Below, one piece after another: positions 49,530-59,649 of a stretch of DNA of 64,000 nucleotides (the first letter of the stretch is position 1; every line of letters starts with the position of its first letter). The notes beneath the pieces were generated by a model. That model saw only the letters and a program-made list of their open reading frames with translations, was not told the DNA's origin and did not search any database. This DNA is from Rhodoglobus sp. (lineage in GTDB: Bacteria > Actinomycetota > Actinomycetes > Actinomycetales > Microbacteriaceae): positions 1-64,000 of the forward strand of contig JAODLY010000028.1 in the NCBI GenBank assembly GCA_025464445.1, read 5' to 3'. Made by a program: the position numbers and the translations under genes.

Positions 49530-50909
49530 ATGGACAGGTTCGCCGAAAGTTACCGGGAGCCGCTGCAGCGCGCGCACGAGCTCGCGCTCGAGTGGCTCGA
49601 GTCGATTCCCACGCGCCGCGTCGCGTTCAGCGCCACGGCTGATGACCTGCTCGCCGGCTTCGGTGGTGGGCTGCCCGACGACCCAACCGATCCGGCCGAC
49701 GTCATCGGCCAGCTCGCCGCCATGGCCGAGCCCGGGCTCATGGCCATGCCCTCCGGCCGGTTCTTCGGCTGGGTGATCGGCGGCACGCTGCCGGCAGCCC
49801 TCGGCGCAGACTGGCTCGTGAGCGCATGGGACCAGAACGCCGGGATGCGGTACGCCACCCCGGCGACGGCGGCGGCCGAAGAGGCCGCGGGCGGCTGGCT
49901 GCTCGACCTGCTCGGGCTACCGGCCGGGTCGGATGTCGGCTTCACCACCGGGGCGACCATGGCCAACTTCACGGGGCTGGGCGCCGCTCGCGGCCACGTG
50001 CTGGGCGAGGTCGGCTGGGACGTGCACACCCTCGGCCTCAATGGCGCGCCGCAGATCACTGTGCTCGCCGGCGAAGAGCGGCACGCGTCCGTCGACCTCG
50101 CCCTGCGCTACCTGGGGCTCGGGCTGCCGACCCTCGTGGCGGCGGACGAGGAGGGACGGATACGTCCGGACGCGTTACGCACGGCGCTCGAGTGGGTCGA
50201 CGGTCCCGTCATCCTGTGCCTGCAGGCCGGCAATCTGCACTCCGGGGCTTTCGACCCGATGCGCGAGGCGATCGAGGTCGCGCACGAGCACGGCGCCTGG
50301 GTGCATGTCGACGGGGCCTTCGGGTTGTGGGCCGCGGCCAGCCCGCGCTTCCGCGACCAGGTCGCCGGCATCGAGCTCGCCGATTCGTGGGCGACAGACG
50401 CCCACAAGACGCTCAACGTGCCCTACGACTGCGGGGTCGCGATAGTCACCCGGCCGCAGGCGCTGCGCACCGCGTTCGGCGTGCAGACGAGCTACCTGAT
50501 CACGGATGACCACGGCCCCGGCGACCCGTTCGAGAAGGTGCCGGACTTCTCCCGCAGGGCCCGCGGGGTGCCGGTCTGGGCGGCGCTGCGTTCGCTCGGA
50601 CGTTCGGGCACGATCGCCCTCGTCGATCGACTCGCCACCCACGCGAAAGGTCTCGCCGACGGGCTCGCCCTTCTGCCGGGGGTCGAGGTGCTCAACGATG
50701 TGGTGTTCACCCAGGTGAGCATCGCGTTCGGCAGTGACGAGCGCACTCGGGAGGTGACCGCGCGTTTGATCGACGACGGCTTCGTGTGGATGTCCGGATC
50801 GAAATGGCGCGGTCGTGACATCCTGCGCATTTCGGTCAGCAACTGGTCGACCGACGAGGAGGACGTGGCCGACGCCATCGCCGCCGTCGAGCGCGCCATG
50901 GGCGACTGA
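49530..50909 (+). CDS. pyridoxal-dependent decarboxylase (group II, aromatic-amino-acid-decarboxylase-like)
   Basis: A 459-aa fold-type I PLP enzyme. The cofactor Lys is in TDAHKTLNVPYDCG (Lys293), preceded by VHVDGAFGLWAA with the conserved Asp that binds the pyridine nitrogen. PLP-dependent decarboxylases of this group act on glutamate, DOPA, tyrosine or cysteine sulfinate; aminotransferase activity is also possible. Substrate is not evident. The next gene starts 2 bases downstream. Confidence 0.88.
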   Translation: MDRFAESYREPLQRAHELALEWLESIPTRRVAFSATADDLLAGFGGGLPDDPTDPADVIGQLAAMAEPGLMAMPSGRFFGWVIGGTLPAALGADWLVSAWDQNAGMRYATPATAAAEEAAGGWLLDLLGLPAGSDVGFTTGATMANFTGLGAARGHVLGEVGWDVHTLGLNGAPQITVLAGEERHASVDLALRYLGLGLPTLVAADEEGRIRPDALRTALEWVDGPVILCLQAGNLHSGAFDPMREAIEVAHEHGAWVHVDGAFGLWAAASPRFRDQVAGIELADSWATDAHKTLNVPYDCGVAIVTRPQALRTAFGVQTSYLITDDHGPGDPFEKVPDFSRRARGVPVWAALRSLGRSGTIALVDRLATHAKGLADGLALLPGVEVLNDVVFTQVSIAFGSDERTREVTARLIDDGFVWMSGSKWRGRDILRISVSNWSTDEEDVADAIAAVERAMGD

Positions 50910-50911
50910 TC

Positions 50912-51775
50912 GTGCCGACTCTCGCCGCGGTCGCCGACGACCTATACGCGCTCACGCCCGAGGAGTTCACGCCCGCCCGCAACGCCCTCGCGCGCGACAC
51001 GAAGCCGGATGACGCCGCGCTCGCGAAAGACATCATGCTGCTGCGTAAGCCGACTCCGGCCGCCTGGCTCGTGAACGCGCTCGTACGACACCGCCGGGAT
51101 GACGTCGAGGATGCCCTCGCCCTCGGCGCCTCGCTGCGCGAGGCCCAGGCCGAGCTCGACCGCGACGAGTTGCAGCGTCTCACCCGTGAGCGCCGGCAGC
51201 TGGTGTCCGCGCTGGCCCGCGATGGCGCGGTGCTGGCCGGCGAGCTCGGGCATCCGGTGTCGGCCGGCGTGGTGGAGGAGGTGGCGCAGACGCTGCAGGC
51301 CGCCATGTCGGATGCCGCGGCATCCGATGCGCTTCGCTCGGGGCGACTGCTGCGCCCGCTCACCGCCTCGGGTTTCGACCCGGTCGACCTCGCCGGCGCT
51401 GTCGCCGCGCCCGGCGGACTGGCCCCCGCGCCGCCGCCGCGCAAACCTGCCGCAATTCGTGACCCGCGCGAGCGCGAAGCCGCTGAGCGGGCGGAGCGCG
51501 AGGCGGCCGCCGCTCGCCAGGCCGTCAAAGACGCCGACCGGGCGGTGGACGCGGCCGAGAAGGCGCTCGATGACGTCGACGAGCGCATCCGCCAGGTGGA
51601 TCGCCGCCGCGACGATCTCGAGCTTGATCTCGCGCGCGCGGAGGCGAAACTGCGCGACCTGCGCGCGGACCTCGCTGCTGTCGACCGGGAGGGCAGGGCG
51701 CTCGGCCGGGACCGGGATAAGGCGGTGCGCACCGCTGAGGCCGCGAACGAGACCGCGGCCAGGTTGCGCGGCTAG
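50912..51775 (+). CDS. coiled-coil hypothetical protein (287 aa)
   Basis: An Ala-, Arg- and Asp-rich protein. A helical N-terminal part (1-175) with LLRKPTPAAWLVNALVR is followed by a Pro-rich hinge and a long coiled coil from about 190 to 285 (AERAEREAAAARQAV onwards). No signal or membrane segment. GTG start at 50912. It may be a structural or scaffolding protein; I recognise no family function. Confidence 0.75.
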   Translation: MPTLAAVADDLYALTPEEFTPARNALARDTKPDDAALAKDIMLLRKPTPAAWLVNALVRHRRDDVEDALALGASLREAQAELDRDELQRLTRERRQLVSALARDGAVLAGELGHPVSAGVVEEVAQTLQAAMSDAAASDALRSGRLLRPLTASGFDPVDLAGAVAAPGGLAPAPPPRKPAAIRDPREREAAERAEREAAAARQAVKDADRAVDAAEKALDDVDERIRQVDRRRDDLELDLARAEAKLRDLRADLAAVDREGRALGRDRDKAVRTAEAANETAARLRG

Positions 51776-52566
51776 CGCAGGTAGCAGTTCACTATCAGGT
51801 CACCGCGGATCTCCCGCAGCCGCTCGATCACGCGCTCGATGAGCGCGTTCGTCACGGTTCCGGATGCCGCGACATCATGCACCCCGAGCAGCTGCAGTTT
51901 GCCGCACCGCACCCGCACCACCTCCCACCCCGCCGTCCGCAGGATCCTGTCTTTGCGCCTGTCGATCGCCTCGCGCTTGCCCACGTGCTCCAGCCCGTCC
52001 CGGCCCGTGGTGTCGTATTCGATGGCGACCCGCAGTTCGGCCAGCACGATGTCAGGCCACACCTCGAGATGGCTGAAGAACTGCTGCTTCACCCGCACGG
52101 CGGTGAAACCGGCCTCGAACTCGAGCCTGCTGGCGAGCTTCTGGCGCAGGATGGCCTCGGCCGCAGACGCGGGCTTCGGTGCGCATTCGCTCACGAACGG
52201 CTCGCCGATGGCCAGCGCCGGGGTCTTCTCGCACAGCCTGCCGGTGCGCTTGCGAGCGCGCCCACCCGCCCCGGCCGCGCAGTCCGGGCACCAGGTCGAG
52301 CGGCGGCGGGACTGCCCCGGCCGCTGGCGCTGCTCCCACGGCGTCGCCACGAATTGGTGGCCGACGTCGCACTGCCAGAGCAGGTAGACATCCGCGGCAG
52401 GAGGAACCTGGGTGAGGGTGATCCCATGGTTGAGGTCGGGGTGGAACTGGCGCACGAGCACCGGATACCGTTCCCAGTCCACCCGGAACTGGCCGACCGC
52501 ATAGGGCACCGGCGCGCTCTTCGACCACTGCCGGCGCGCCCACCACGACTCGACCCGCTCAGGCAC
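51772..52566 (-). CDS. zinc-ribbon plus VSR/DUF559-like nuclease fusion protein
   Basis: A 264-aa protein. The N-terminal part has WQCDVGHQF, TPWEQR and CPDC, a treble-clef zinc ribbon seen in restriction- and repair-associated proteins. The C-terminal part (about 165-225) has WPDIVLAELRVAIEYDTTGR then IDRRKDRILRTAGWEVVRVR, which fits the PD-(D/E)xK core of very-short-patch/DUF559 nucleases (Asp of PDIV, Glu of AIEYD). No methylase lies nearby. GTG start at 52566. Function is unproven; a defence or repair role is an inference. Confidence 0.75.
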   Translation of the reverse strand: MPERVESWWARRQWSKSAPVPYAVGQFRVDWERYPVLVRQFHPDLNHGITLTQVPPAADVYLLWQCDVGHQFVATPWEQRQRPGQSRRRSTWCPDCAAGAGGRARKRTGRLCEKTPALAIGEPFVSECAPKPASAAEAILRQKLASRLEFEAGFTAVRVKQQFFSHLEVWPDIVLAELRVAIEYDTTGRDGLEHVGKREAIDRRKDRILRTAGWEVVRVRCGKLQLLGVHDVAASGTVTNALIERVIERLREIRGDLIVNCYLR

Positions 52567-52597
52567 GCTCGCACTGTACGACGAGCGGCCGACGGCG

Positions 52598-53233
52598 CTA
52601 CTTCCTGGACTTGCCGGAGGCCACCGCGACGCTCAGGATTCCCTCGATCGCGAACTCCGATGCGCGGGCGAGGTCCACATTGTCGGGGTCGAGACACCAC
52701 TGCACCTGCAGGCCGTCCATGACAGCGAGGATCGACGCCGCCGCGTCATCCACAACCTGCTGCGTCGGCGGTTTGTCGCCGCAGACTTCGAGCAGCGCCT
52801 CGCTGACCTCTGTGCGCAATTGCGCGTAGCGCGCCCTGAACCAGTCTTTTGCCGGATGCCCGTCGGTAACCGAGTCGCCGGAGAGCACGGCATAGGCCTG
52901 CACGATTCCGGGACGCTTCGCATTGAGCGCAGCCGTGGCGACGAGGTGGGTGAACAGACCGCGCCCGCCGGGGATGTGCTTGCCTTCGAGATGCGCCACA
53001 TCGGTCTTGTCCCTGTAGACCAGCACGTCGAGCAACAGCTGGTCTTTTGAGCCGAAGTGGTGCAGCACGCCCGCATGGGTGATGCCCACCTGGTCCGCGA
53101 TTTCGGCGAGTGAGCCACTCTTGTAGCCGCGGCTGCCGAAGGTCTGCAGCGCCGCCTTGAGGATGTCTTCGCGCTTGCGAATCGTCTCCTCACGGGGCTG
53201 CTGGGCCTTGCGAGTGGCCGGCGTAGAGGTCAT
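52598..53233 (-). CDS. TetR/AcrR family transcriptional regulator
   Basis: A 211-aa repressor. Helix-turn-helix at about 40-65 (SLAEIADQVGITHAGVLHHFGSKDQLL), and a C-terminal ligand domain ending with MDGLQVQWCLDPDNVDL. Divergent from the GH3 beta-glucosidase gene, with an 18-bp near-palindrome between. It is the likely regulator of the beta-glucoside locus. Confidence 0.9.
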   Translation of the reverse strand: MTSTPATRKAQQPREETIRKREDILKAALQTFGSRGYKSGSLAEIADQVGITHAGVLHHFGSKDQLLLDVLVYRDKTDVAHLEGKHIPGGRGLFTHLVATAALNAKRPGIVQAYAVLSGDSVTDGHPAKDWFRARYAQLRTEVSEALLEVCGDKPPTQQVVDDAAASILAVMDGLQVQWCLDPDNVDLARASEFAIEGILSVAVASGKSRK

Positions 53234-53278
53234 GCAGAAAACCTTACTGCCCGGAAACCAAATTGTTTGTTGCTTAAC

Positions 53279-53296
53279 TTACTGACTCGTGAGTAA
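53279..53296. promoter_or_regulatory. candidate TetR operator between the regulator and the GH3 gene
   Basis: TTACTGACTCGTGAGTAA is an 18-bp near-palindrome (outer TTACT/AGTAA perfect, 7 of 9 positions symmetric). Sites of this form are typical for TetR repressors of GH3-linked loci in actinobacteria. It lies 46 bases from the regulator start and 51 from the glucosidase start. Confidence 0.6.
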
Positions 53297-53346
53297 CCTA
53301 ATCCGCAACACCCCTACCGCAGCGAAGCGCCGAGGAGATCCCCCCG

Positions 53347-55827
53347 ATGACACCGGAGTCAGCGACAGCCGACCATGGCACGCTAGCCTCCGTTGCCGGT
53401 CTCGTCGCCCGGCTCGATCTTGCCGCCAAAGTACGGCTGTTGACCGGCGAGACCGCATGGCGGCTGTTCCCCGTCGAAGAGATCGGCCTGCGCTCGCTTG
53501 CCGTCTCCGACGGTCCGGTCGGCGTCCGTGGCACGAGCGAGATCGCCGGCGAGAGTTCGAAACTCTTCCCCTCGCCCAGCGCGCTTGCTGCCACCTGGAA
53601 CCCCGCACTGGCCGCAAGGCTCGGTGCGGTCTTCGCGCGCGAGGCGCGAGCCCACGGTGTGGATGTCGTGCTCGCTCCCCAGGTGAACATCCAGCGCACA
53701 CCCGTGGGCGGCCGCCACTTCGAGTGCTATTCGGAAGACCCGCTGCTCACGAGCCTCATCGCGAGCTCGCTCATCGCGAGCATGCAGGAGGCGGGGGTCG
53801 CGGCATCCGTGAAGCACTACGTGGCAAACGACTCGGAGACCGAACGCACAGAATACGTCGCGAGCGTCGGCGAGCAGGCGATGCACGAGGTCTACCTCGC
53901 GCCGTTCGAGCACGCCGTGAAGACCGCGGGCGTCTGGAGCGTGATGAGCGCGTACAACGCGGTCGATTACGCGGGCGAGAGCTCGCCCATGTCTGAGCAC
54001 GACGCACTCGTCAACGGACTGCTCAAGCAGGACTGGGGCTTCGACGGCGTCGTGATCAGCGACTGGATGGCGACGCGGCGCACTGTGGAAGCCGCGCTCG
54101 GCGGCCTCGACCTTGTCATGCCCGGTCCGGGTGGCCCATGGGAGCAGAACCTGCTCGAGGCCGTGCGCGACGGCCGCGTGCCGGAGGCGGTCGTCGACGA
54201 CAAGGTCGCGCGCATCCTGCTGCTCGCCGAACGCACCCGCGACCGCGGCCTGCCGGCCAGCGACGAGGGCGACGACCGGTTCCTGCGCGATCTCGCGGCC
54301 GGGTCTGTCGTCGTGATCAAGCGCGGCGAGACCTTCCCCGTCATGCGAACTCCGGCATCCGTCGCGCTCATCGGCCCGAATGCCGTGTCTGCATACGTGC
54401 TCGGCGGCGGTAGCTCCACAGTCAATCCCGCCCATGTCGTGAGCCCGGCCGAGGGATTCCAGGCCGCGCTGCCCAACGCGGAACTCACACTCGTGCGCGG
54501 CGGGGACGCCCGCAGGCACGCCCCGGTGCTGGATGCCGCGGCACTGGGCGCCGGCGTCACAGTCACGTACCTCGACGCGCACGGCGCCGAGCTCGACACC
54601 GAGCACCTCGCCGCATGGACGGGATGGCTGCGCGCGCTGCCCGACGCCGTGGAGACCGTGGTGCTCGACGCGCAGCTCGACCTCACTGAGCCCGGGGAGC
54701 ACTGGATCGAGCTCGGCACCGTCGGCCGTTACCGGCTCGAGCTCGACGGCGCCGTCGTGGCCGGCGGCAACAGGGCCGTCGGCGCAGAGGTCATCCTCGA
54801 CTCGAGCATCAACTCCCCCGACGGCGACGGAGGGTTGGTCGCCATCACCGAACCCAGGCTGGTGCCGCTGCGAGTCACCCTCGGAGCCATCCGCGCGGGC
54901 GGGTACGGCAACATCGTTCGGGCCGAACTGCGCCATCACCGGCCGGGCCCCACAGTGGAGGACGAGATCCGCATCGCGGTAGAGGAGGCCGCCAGCGCGG
55001 ACCTCGTCGTGCTCATCGTCGGCACCAATGACGAGGTCGAATCCGAGGGGTGGGACCGCACGAGCCTGCGCCTGCCCGGGCGCCAGGATGAACTCGTCGA
55101 GCGCGTGTTGGCTGTCGCCCCCGATGCGGTGATCATCGTCAATGCCGGCGCACCGCTCGTGCTGTCCTGGCTGGAGAAGGCCAGCACGGTGTTGTGGGCC
55201 TGGTTCCCCGGCCAGGAGTGCGGTCACGCGCTCGCGGATGTCGTGCTCGGCCGCACCGAACCGGCCGGCCGCCTGCCCTGGACGCTTCCCGCCCGCGAGA
55301 CCGACGTGCCAGTGCCGGATGCCAAGCCGGAGGCCGGACGCGTCGAATACTACGAAGGCGTGCACGTCGGCTACCGGTCGTGGGAAAAGAACAACGCCGT
55401 GCCCGCGGCGGCCTTCGGCCATGGCCTCGGCTGGACCGAATGGCGCTACGACTCGGTGGTCGATGCCGGCGAGCGCGAACTCGACGTGACGATCACCAAC
55501 ACCGGCGAGCGCGCAGGTACCGAAGTCGTGCAGGTCTACCTTGAGGCCCCGGGAGGCGCGTTCGAGCGCCCGGTGCGCTGGCTCGGCGGCTTCGCCACGG
55601 CCACGGTTGCCCCCGGGGAATCCGCCACCGTGCGCGTGTCCATGAGCCGGCGCAGCTTCGAGGTCTGGGATGCCGCAACCTCGGGCTGGATGCTGCCGCC
55701 GGGTGACTACCGTGCCGCCGTCGGCCGCTCTGTGCGCGACATCCGACTGCGCAGCACGCTGCCGATTTCCGCGGAAACAACCGCGGAGCACGAAGTCTCG
55801 CCGACAGAGGAGGTCACTGCGCCCTGA
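53347..55827 (+). CDS. glycoside hydrolase family 3 beta-glucosidase with PA14-like insert
   Basis: An 826-aa intracellular-looking enzyme (no signal peptide). The N-terminal (alpha/beta)8 barrel has PQVNIQRTPVGGRHFECYSEDP and VKHYVANDSE, with the catalytic nucleophile Asp239 in VVISDW. A PA14-like insert is at about 400-540, a C-terminal (alpha/beta)6 sandwich has the expected GTNDEVESEGWDR acid region, and a fibronectin-III-like domain ends the protein. It would release glucose from imported beta-glucosides. GAGGAGATCC precedes the ATG. First gene of the locus. Confidence 0.92.
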   Translation: MTPESATADHGTLASVAGLVARLDLAAKVRLLTGETAWRLFPVEEIGLRSLAVSDGPVGVRGTSEIAGESSKLFPSPSALAATWNPALAARLGAVFAREARAHGVDVVLAPQVNIQRTPVGGRHFECYSEDPLLTSLIASSLIASMQEAGVAASVKHYVANDSETERTEYVASVGEQAMHEVYLAPFEHAVKTAGVWSVMSAYNAVDYAGESSPMSEHDALVNGLLKQDWGFDGVVISDWMATRRTVEAALGGLDLVMPGPGGPWEQNLLEAVRDGRVPEAVVDDKVARILLLAERTRDRGLPASDEGDDRFLRDLAAGSVVVIKRGETFPVMRTPASVALIGPNAVSAYVLGGGSSTVNPAHVVSPAEGFQAALPNAELTLVRGGDARRHAPVLDAAALGAGVTVTYLDAHGAELDTEHLAAWTGWLRALPDAVETVVLDAQLDLTEPGEHWIELGTVGRYRLELDGAVVAGGNRAVGAEVILDSSINSPDGDGGLVAITEPRLVPLRVTLGAIRAGGYGNIVRAELRHHRPGPTVEDEIRIAVEEAASADLVVLIVGTNDEVESEGWDRTSLRLPGRQDELVERVLAVAPDAVIIVNAGAPLVLSWLEKASTVLWAWFPGQECGHALADVVLGRTEPAGRLPWTLPARETDVPVPDAKPEAGRVEYYEGVHVGYRSWEKNNAVPAAAFGHGLGWTEWRYDSVVDAGERELDVTITNTGERAGTEVVQVYLEAPGGAFERPVRWLGGFATATVAPGESATVRVSMSRRSFEVWDAATSGWMLPPGDYRAAVGRSVRDIRLRSTLPISAETTAEHEVSPTEEVTAP

Positions 55828-55905
55828 AACGAGGCCACTGCCGTTCGACAGACGGCGACCCACCACCCACTATTGGAACTGCATCACGTTACATGGAGGT
55901 AATTG

Positions 55906-57561
55906 ATGAAGAAACGCATACTCGCGGCGACCGCACTCGGTCTTGCCGCGGTCTTTGCGATCAGCGGTTGCTCGAATCCGGGCAACAGCTCGGACAACAC
56001 GGGTAACCCTGTGCTCACGATCGGCATGCCGAACGGAACGCAGACGGAGAACCACAACCCGTTCGTGAACACCTCGTCTGCCCAGTCGCTCGGCTACGCG
56101 TTCGCGATCTACGAGCCCCTGGTGCAGGTCAACCCCACGAACCCGGCGATCAAGCCGGTGCCGTGGCTGGCCTCCGCCTACGAGTGGAACACCGACTACT
56201 CCCAGATCACGTTCACGGCACGTGACGGTGTCAAGTGGTCAGACGGCAAGGATTTCACCGCCGCCGACATCGCCTTCACGCTCAACCTGCTGAAGGACAA
56301 TCCGGCAGCGAACCTCAACGCCTTGCCCTTCGACACGATCACGACGGATGGCAACAAGGTCGTCGTCAAGTTCACGAGCGGCCAGTTCACCAACCAGTAC
56401 AAGGCGATGAACCTGTTCGTCGTGCCCGAGCACCTCTGGAAGGATGTCGCAGACATCACGACAGACCTCAACCCGAAGCCAGTCGGCACCGGGCCGTACA
56501 CGCTCAAGTCCTGGACGCCGCAGGCCGCGACCCTCGTCGCCAACCCGAACTACTGGGGTGGAACGCCCGCGGCGCCCGAACTGCGCTACAGCTCGTACAC
56601 CAACAACGACGCCCTCACCACGGCGCTCGCGACCGGTGAGGTGCAGTGGGGTTGGACGTTCATCGCGGACATCGACACCGTCTACGTCTCGAAGGACCCC
56701 GCAAACAACAAGTTCTGGGCTCCTGCCGGGCTCGGCGTCGACGCGCTGTTCCTGAACACGACGACGAAGCCGTTCAACAACGCGGCAGTGCGCCAGGCCC
56801 TGAACCTCGTGGTCGACCGCCAGGTAATCCAGCAGCAGGCGACATCCGGGGTATTCCCCCCGCTCGAGAACGTCACGGGCATGCCGCTGCCGGCCGGGGA
56901 CAACTACCTCGCCTCCGCGTACAAGGGCGACAACTATGCGGTCGACGTGACCAAGGCGAAGCAGATTCTTGCGGATGCCGGCTACACCCTCAACGGTGAC
57001 GTGCTCAGCGACCCTGACGGGCAGCCGGTCACATTCACGCTGACAAACCCGGCAGGCTGGAACGACTACCTCACGGAGCTGCAGATAGTCGCAGATGCCG
57101 CGAAGCAACTCGGCATCAGCGCAACCGTCGAGGCGGCAAACGTGGACGCATGGTTCAACGACATCGGAAACGGCAACTTCCAGGCGTCGATGCACTGGAC
57201 GGACTCCGGCCCCACGCCGTGGGACATGTACTCGGACATCGCAGACGGGGCGAAGTTGTTCCCGATCGGCGAGAAGGCCAACTGGAACTTCGGTCGCTAC
57301 GACAACGCGGAGTTGACGAAGGCTCTCGAGACCTACGCGACGACCACGGACGAGGCCGAACGCCAGGCGGCGATCGAGAAGGTACAGCAGATCTTCGTGA
57401 CCGATGTGCCCGCAATCCCCGTTGTCACCCGCCCGGCGGCCGCCGAGTACTCCACAAAGAACTACATCGGATGGCCGGATGACTCGAACCCGTACAACCA
57501 GCCCCAGCCCACAGGTCCACAGGCATCGCAGATCCTGATAAACCTCAAGCCGGCTAAGTAG
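55906..57561 (+). CDS. ABC transporter substrate-binding lipoprotein (family 5)
   Basis: A 551-aa SBP_bac_5 protein with lipobox AISGC (Cys22). Motifs include [19 protein letters not shown] and [22 protein letters not shown]. The family binds peptides or, in many actinobacteria and Thermotogota, beta-linked oligosaccharides such as cellobiose. Linkage to GH3 argues for the latter. ATG 55906 with GGAGGT 5 bases upstream (a TTG at 55903 is in frame). Confidence 0.92.
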   Translation: MKKRILAATALGLAAVFAISGCSNPGNSSDNTGNPVLTIGMPNGTQTENHNPFVNTSSAQSLGYAFAIYEPLVQVNPTNPAIKPVPWLASAYEWNTDYSQITFTARDGVKWSDGKDFTAADIAFTLNLLKDNPAANLNALPFDTITTDGNKVVVKFTSGQFTNQYKAMNLFVVPEHLWKDVADITTDLNPKPVGTGPYTLKSWTPQAATLVANPNYWGGTPAAPELRYSSYTNNDALTTALATGEVQWGWTFIADIDTVYVSKDPANNKFWAPAGLGVDALFLNTTTKPFNNAAVRQALNLVVDRQVIQQQATSGVFPPLENVTGMPLPAGDNYLASAYKGDNYAVDVTKAKQILADAGYTLNGDVLSDPDGQPVTFTLTNPAGWNDYLTELQIVADAAKQLGISATVEAANVDAWFNDIGNGNFQASMHWTDSGPTPWDMYSDIADGAKLFPIGEKANWNFGRYDNAELTKALETYATTTDEAERQAAIEKVQQIFVTDVPAIPVVTRPAAAEYSTKNYIGWPDDSNPYNQPQPTGPQASQILINLKPAK

Positions 57562-57569
57562 CATCGCCA

Positions 57570-57604
57570 GGCGGTGGCCAGGTCGTACAGGCCCGGCCAC
57601 CGCC
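57570..57604 (+). terminator. hairpin between the binding protein and transporter genes
   Basis: GGCGGTGGCC (57570-57579) and GGCCACCGCC (57595-57604) pair perfectly across 15 bases, 8 bases after the binding-protein stop. Such hairpins often protect or attenuate mRNA so that the binding protein is made in excess. No T-tract follows, so partial termination or mRNA stabilisation is more likely than full termination. Confidence 0.65.
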
Positions 57605-57622
57605 CCAACTCCCCAGGAAGAC

Positions 57623-58669
57623 ATGAGCAACGAAGCCCCCGATCCCGACGACAATGGCATCGCGCTGGAAGCCACAGGCCTCGAGAAACTCTTCCCCGTA
57701 CGCGGTCTGCGCGGCCGGGCTGTACACGCCGTCGACGGGGTCGACATCCGTCTCGACCGGGGCCGCGTCGTCGCACTGGTCGGCGAGTCGGGTTCGGGCA
57801 AGTCGACGATCGCCAAGCTGCTCGCCCTGCTCATCCCGCGCACCGGCGGTGACCTTCGGCTCGACGGCGAACCGATCTCCGGCCGCGGGCGGCGCGCATT
57901 CCGTGCGTACAGCCGCAGGGTGCAGTTGATCTTCCAGGACCCGTTCGCCTCGCTGAACCCCGTGCACACCGTGCGCTACACGCTGACCAGGAGCGTGCGG
58001 ATCCATCGGGGCGCGCTGCGCGGTGCGGCCCTCGAGAGCGCGCTCGAACTGCTGCTCGACCGGGTGCAGCTGCGTCCGGCATCCCGCTACCTCGAGAAGT
58101 TTCCGCATGAACTGTCCGGCGGGCAGCGACAGCGGGTGGCGATAGCCCGCGCCCTCGCCGCCAACCCCGAGGTGCTGCTGGCGGATGAGCCGGTGTCGAT
58201 GCTCGACGTGTCGATCAGGCTGGGCATCCTGAACCTGCTCAAAGACCTGCGCGACGACCTCAACCTCGCGATCCTCTACATCACCCACGACATCGCGTCT
58301 GCGCGGTACTTCGCCGACCGCACCTCCGTGATGTATGCAGGACGGATCGTGGAGACCGGGGACAGCGAGTCGGTCACGCAGCGGCCCGCGCATCCATACA
58401 CTCGGCTGCTCATCGACTCCGCACCGGATCCCGACCAACTCACGAAAGCGGCCCGCAAAGCGCGCGGTGAAGCGCCATCGCTGGTAACTCCCCCGGCGGG
58501 ATGCCGCTTCAACCCGCGCTGCCAGTTCGCCACCGATCTCTGCCGCACCGAGAACCCGCCCCTGCTCGACGTGGACACCGGGCGCCAGGCCGCCTGCTGG
58601 GGATACTCCGACCGGCAGGACAGGCCCGTGCTCGACGACACCCTCGTGGGCGGGAGGGTTTCGTCGTGA
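57623..58669 (+). CDS. ABC transporter ATP-binding protein (OppF/DppF-like)
   Basis: A 348-aa ATPase with Walker [10 protein letters not shown] (Lys60), signature LSGGQRQR, Walker [13 protein letters not shown] and switch YITHD. The C-terminal oligopeptide/dipeptide module has the FeS-like Cys pattern [14 protein letters not shown]. Its stop overlaps the permease start as GTGA (58666-58669). It is the intact partner of the degenerate ATPase at 60621. Confidence 0.92.
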   Translation: MSNEAPDPDDNGIALEATGLEKLFPVRGLRGRAVHAVDGVDIRLDRGRVVALVGESGSGKSTIAKLLALLIPRTGGDLRLDGEPISGRGRRAFRAYSRRVQLIFQDPFASLNPVHTVRYTLTRSVRIHRGALRGAALESALELLLDRVQLRPASRYLEKFPHELSGGQRQRVAIARALAANPEVLLADEPVSMLDVSIRLGILNLLKDLRDDLNLAILYITHDIASARYFADRTSVMYAGRIVETGDSESVTQRPAHPYTRLLIDSAPDPDQLTKAARKARGEAPSLVTPPAGCRFNPRCQFATDLCRTENPPLLDVDTGRQAACWGYSDRQDRPVLDDTLVGGRVSS

Positions 58670-59646
58670 GGTTCCTGGCCAGGCGGTTCATCTTCTACGT
58701 CATCACGGCGTGGGCAGCGATCACCATCAACTTCTTCATCCCGCGCGCGATGGAAGGCAACCCTGTCGACGCGCTGCTCGCCCGTTACCAGGGGCAGGTG
58801 AGCCCTGACGCGATCAGGGCGCTCACCGTGCTCTTCGGCCTCGACAAGAACCAGAGCCTCTGGGACCAGTACGTGCAGTACTGGCAACTACTGTTCTCCG
58901 GCAATCTCGGGCTGTCGTTCACGTTCTTCCCGACGCCGGTCGCCACCGTCGTGCAGCAGTCACTGCCCTGGACGCTCGGCCTCGTTGGCCTCTCCACGGT
59001 CATCAGCTTCTTCGTCGGCACCCTGATCGGCACGGCGATCGGCTGGAAACGCGGCACCTGGGCCGACGGCCTGCTGCCGGTCGCGACGTTCTTCTCCGCC
59101 GTGCCCTACTTCTGGCTCGGCCTGCTCGCGATCATGCTGTTCTCACTCACCCTCAAGCTGCTGCCTGCTGCACAGGGCTACGACCCCGGGCTCATCCCGA
59201 ACCTTGACTTCATATTCATCGGTTCGGTGATCCAGCACGGCATCCTGCCCGCCCTGACCATCGTGCTGTCGTCGATCGCCGGCTGGATGCTCGGTATGCG
59301 CAACATGATGGTCACCGTCACGAGCGAGGACTACGTGAGTGTCGCGCAGGCGAAGGGCCTGAGCGAACGCCGCATAATGTTCGGCTATGCGGCGCGCAAC
59401 GCGATCTTGCCGCAGATCTCCGGCTTCGCCCTCTCGCTCGGCTTCATCGTGAGCGGCACACTCGTGATGGAGATGGTGTTCTCCTACCCCGGCATCGGTT
59501 TCGTTCTCTACCAGGCGGTCTCGGCGAAGGACTACCCGCTCATGCAGGGAGTCTTTCTCGTGATCACGCTCTCCGTGCTCGTGGCCAACATCATCGCCGA
59601 CCTCGTCTACACGCTCCTCGATCCCCGCACCCGGCAGGAGGGCTGA
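58666..59646 (+). CDS. ABC transporter permease (OppB/DppB-like)
   Basis: A 326-aa permease with six membrane segments, an N-terminal signal-like helix ([23 protein letters not shown]) and the EAA loop [27 protein letters not shown] at 58666 overlaps the ATPase stop. It pairs with the OppC-like permease 3 bases downstream. Confidence 0.92.
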   Translation: MRFLARRFIFYVITAWAAITINFFIPRAMEGNPVDALLARYQGQVSPDAIRALTVLFGLDKNQSLWDQYVQYWQLLFSGNLGLSFTFFPTPVATVVQQSLPWTLGLVGLSTVISFFVGTLIGTAIGWKRGTWADGLLPVATFFSAVPYFWLGLLAIMLFSLTLKLLPAAQGYDPGLIPNLDFIFIGSVIQHGILPALTIVLSSIAGWMLGMRNMMVTVTSEDYVSVAQAKGLSERRIMFGYAARNAILPQISGFALSLGFIVSGTLVMEMVFSYPGIGFVLYQAVSAKDYPLMQGVFLVITLSVLVANIIADLVYTLLDPRTRQEG

Positions 59647-59649
59647 CCC

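Noticed and set aside
53383..55866. 827-codon open frame on the minus strand across the GH3 gene
   Set aside because: It is an antisense shadow of a high-GC gene: no domain is recognisable and the plus-strand GH3 motifs are complete.
56239..57969. 576-codon open frame on the minus strand across the family-5 binding protein
   Set aside because: Antisense shadow of the lipoprotein gene and of the start of the ATPase gene.
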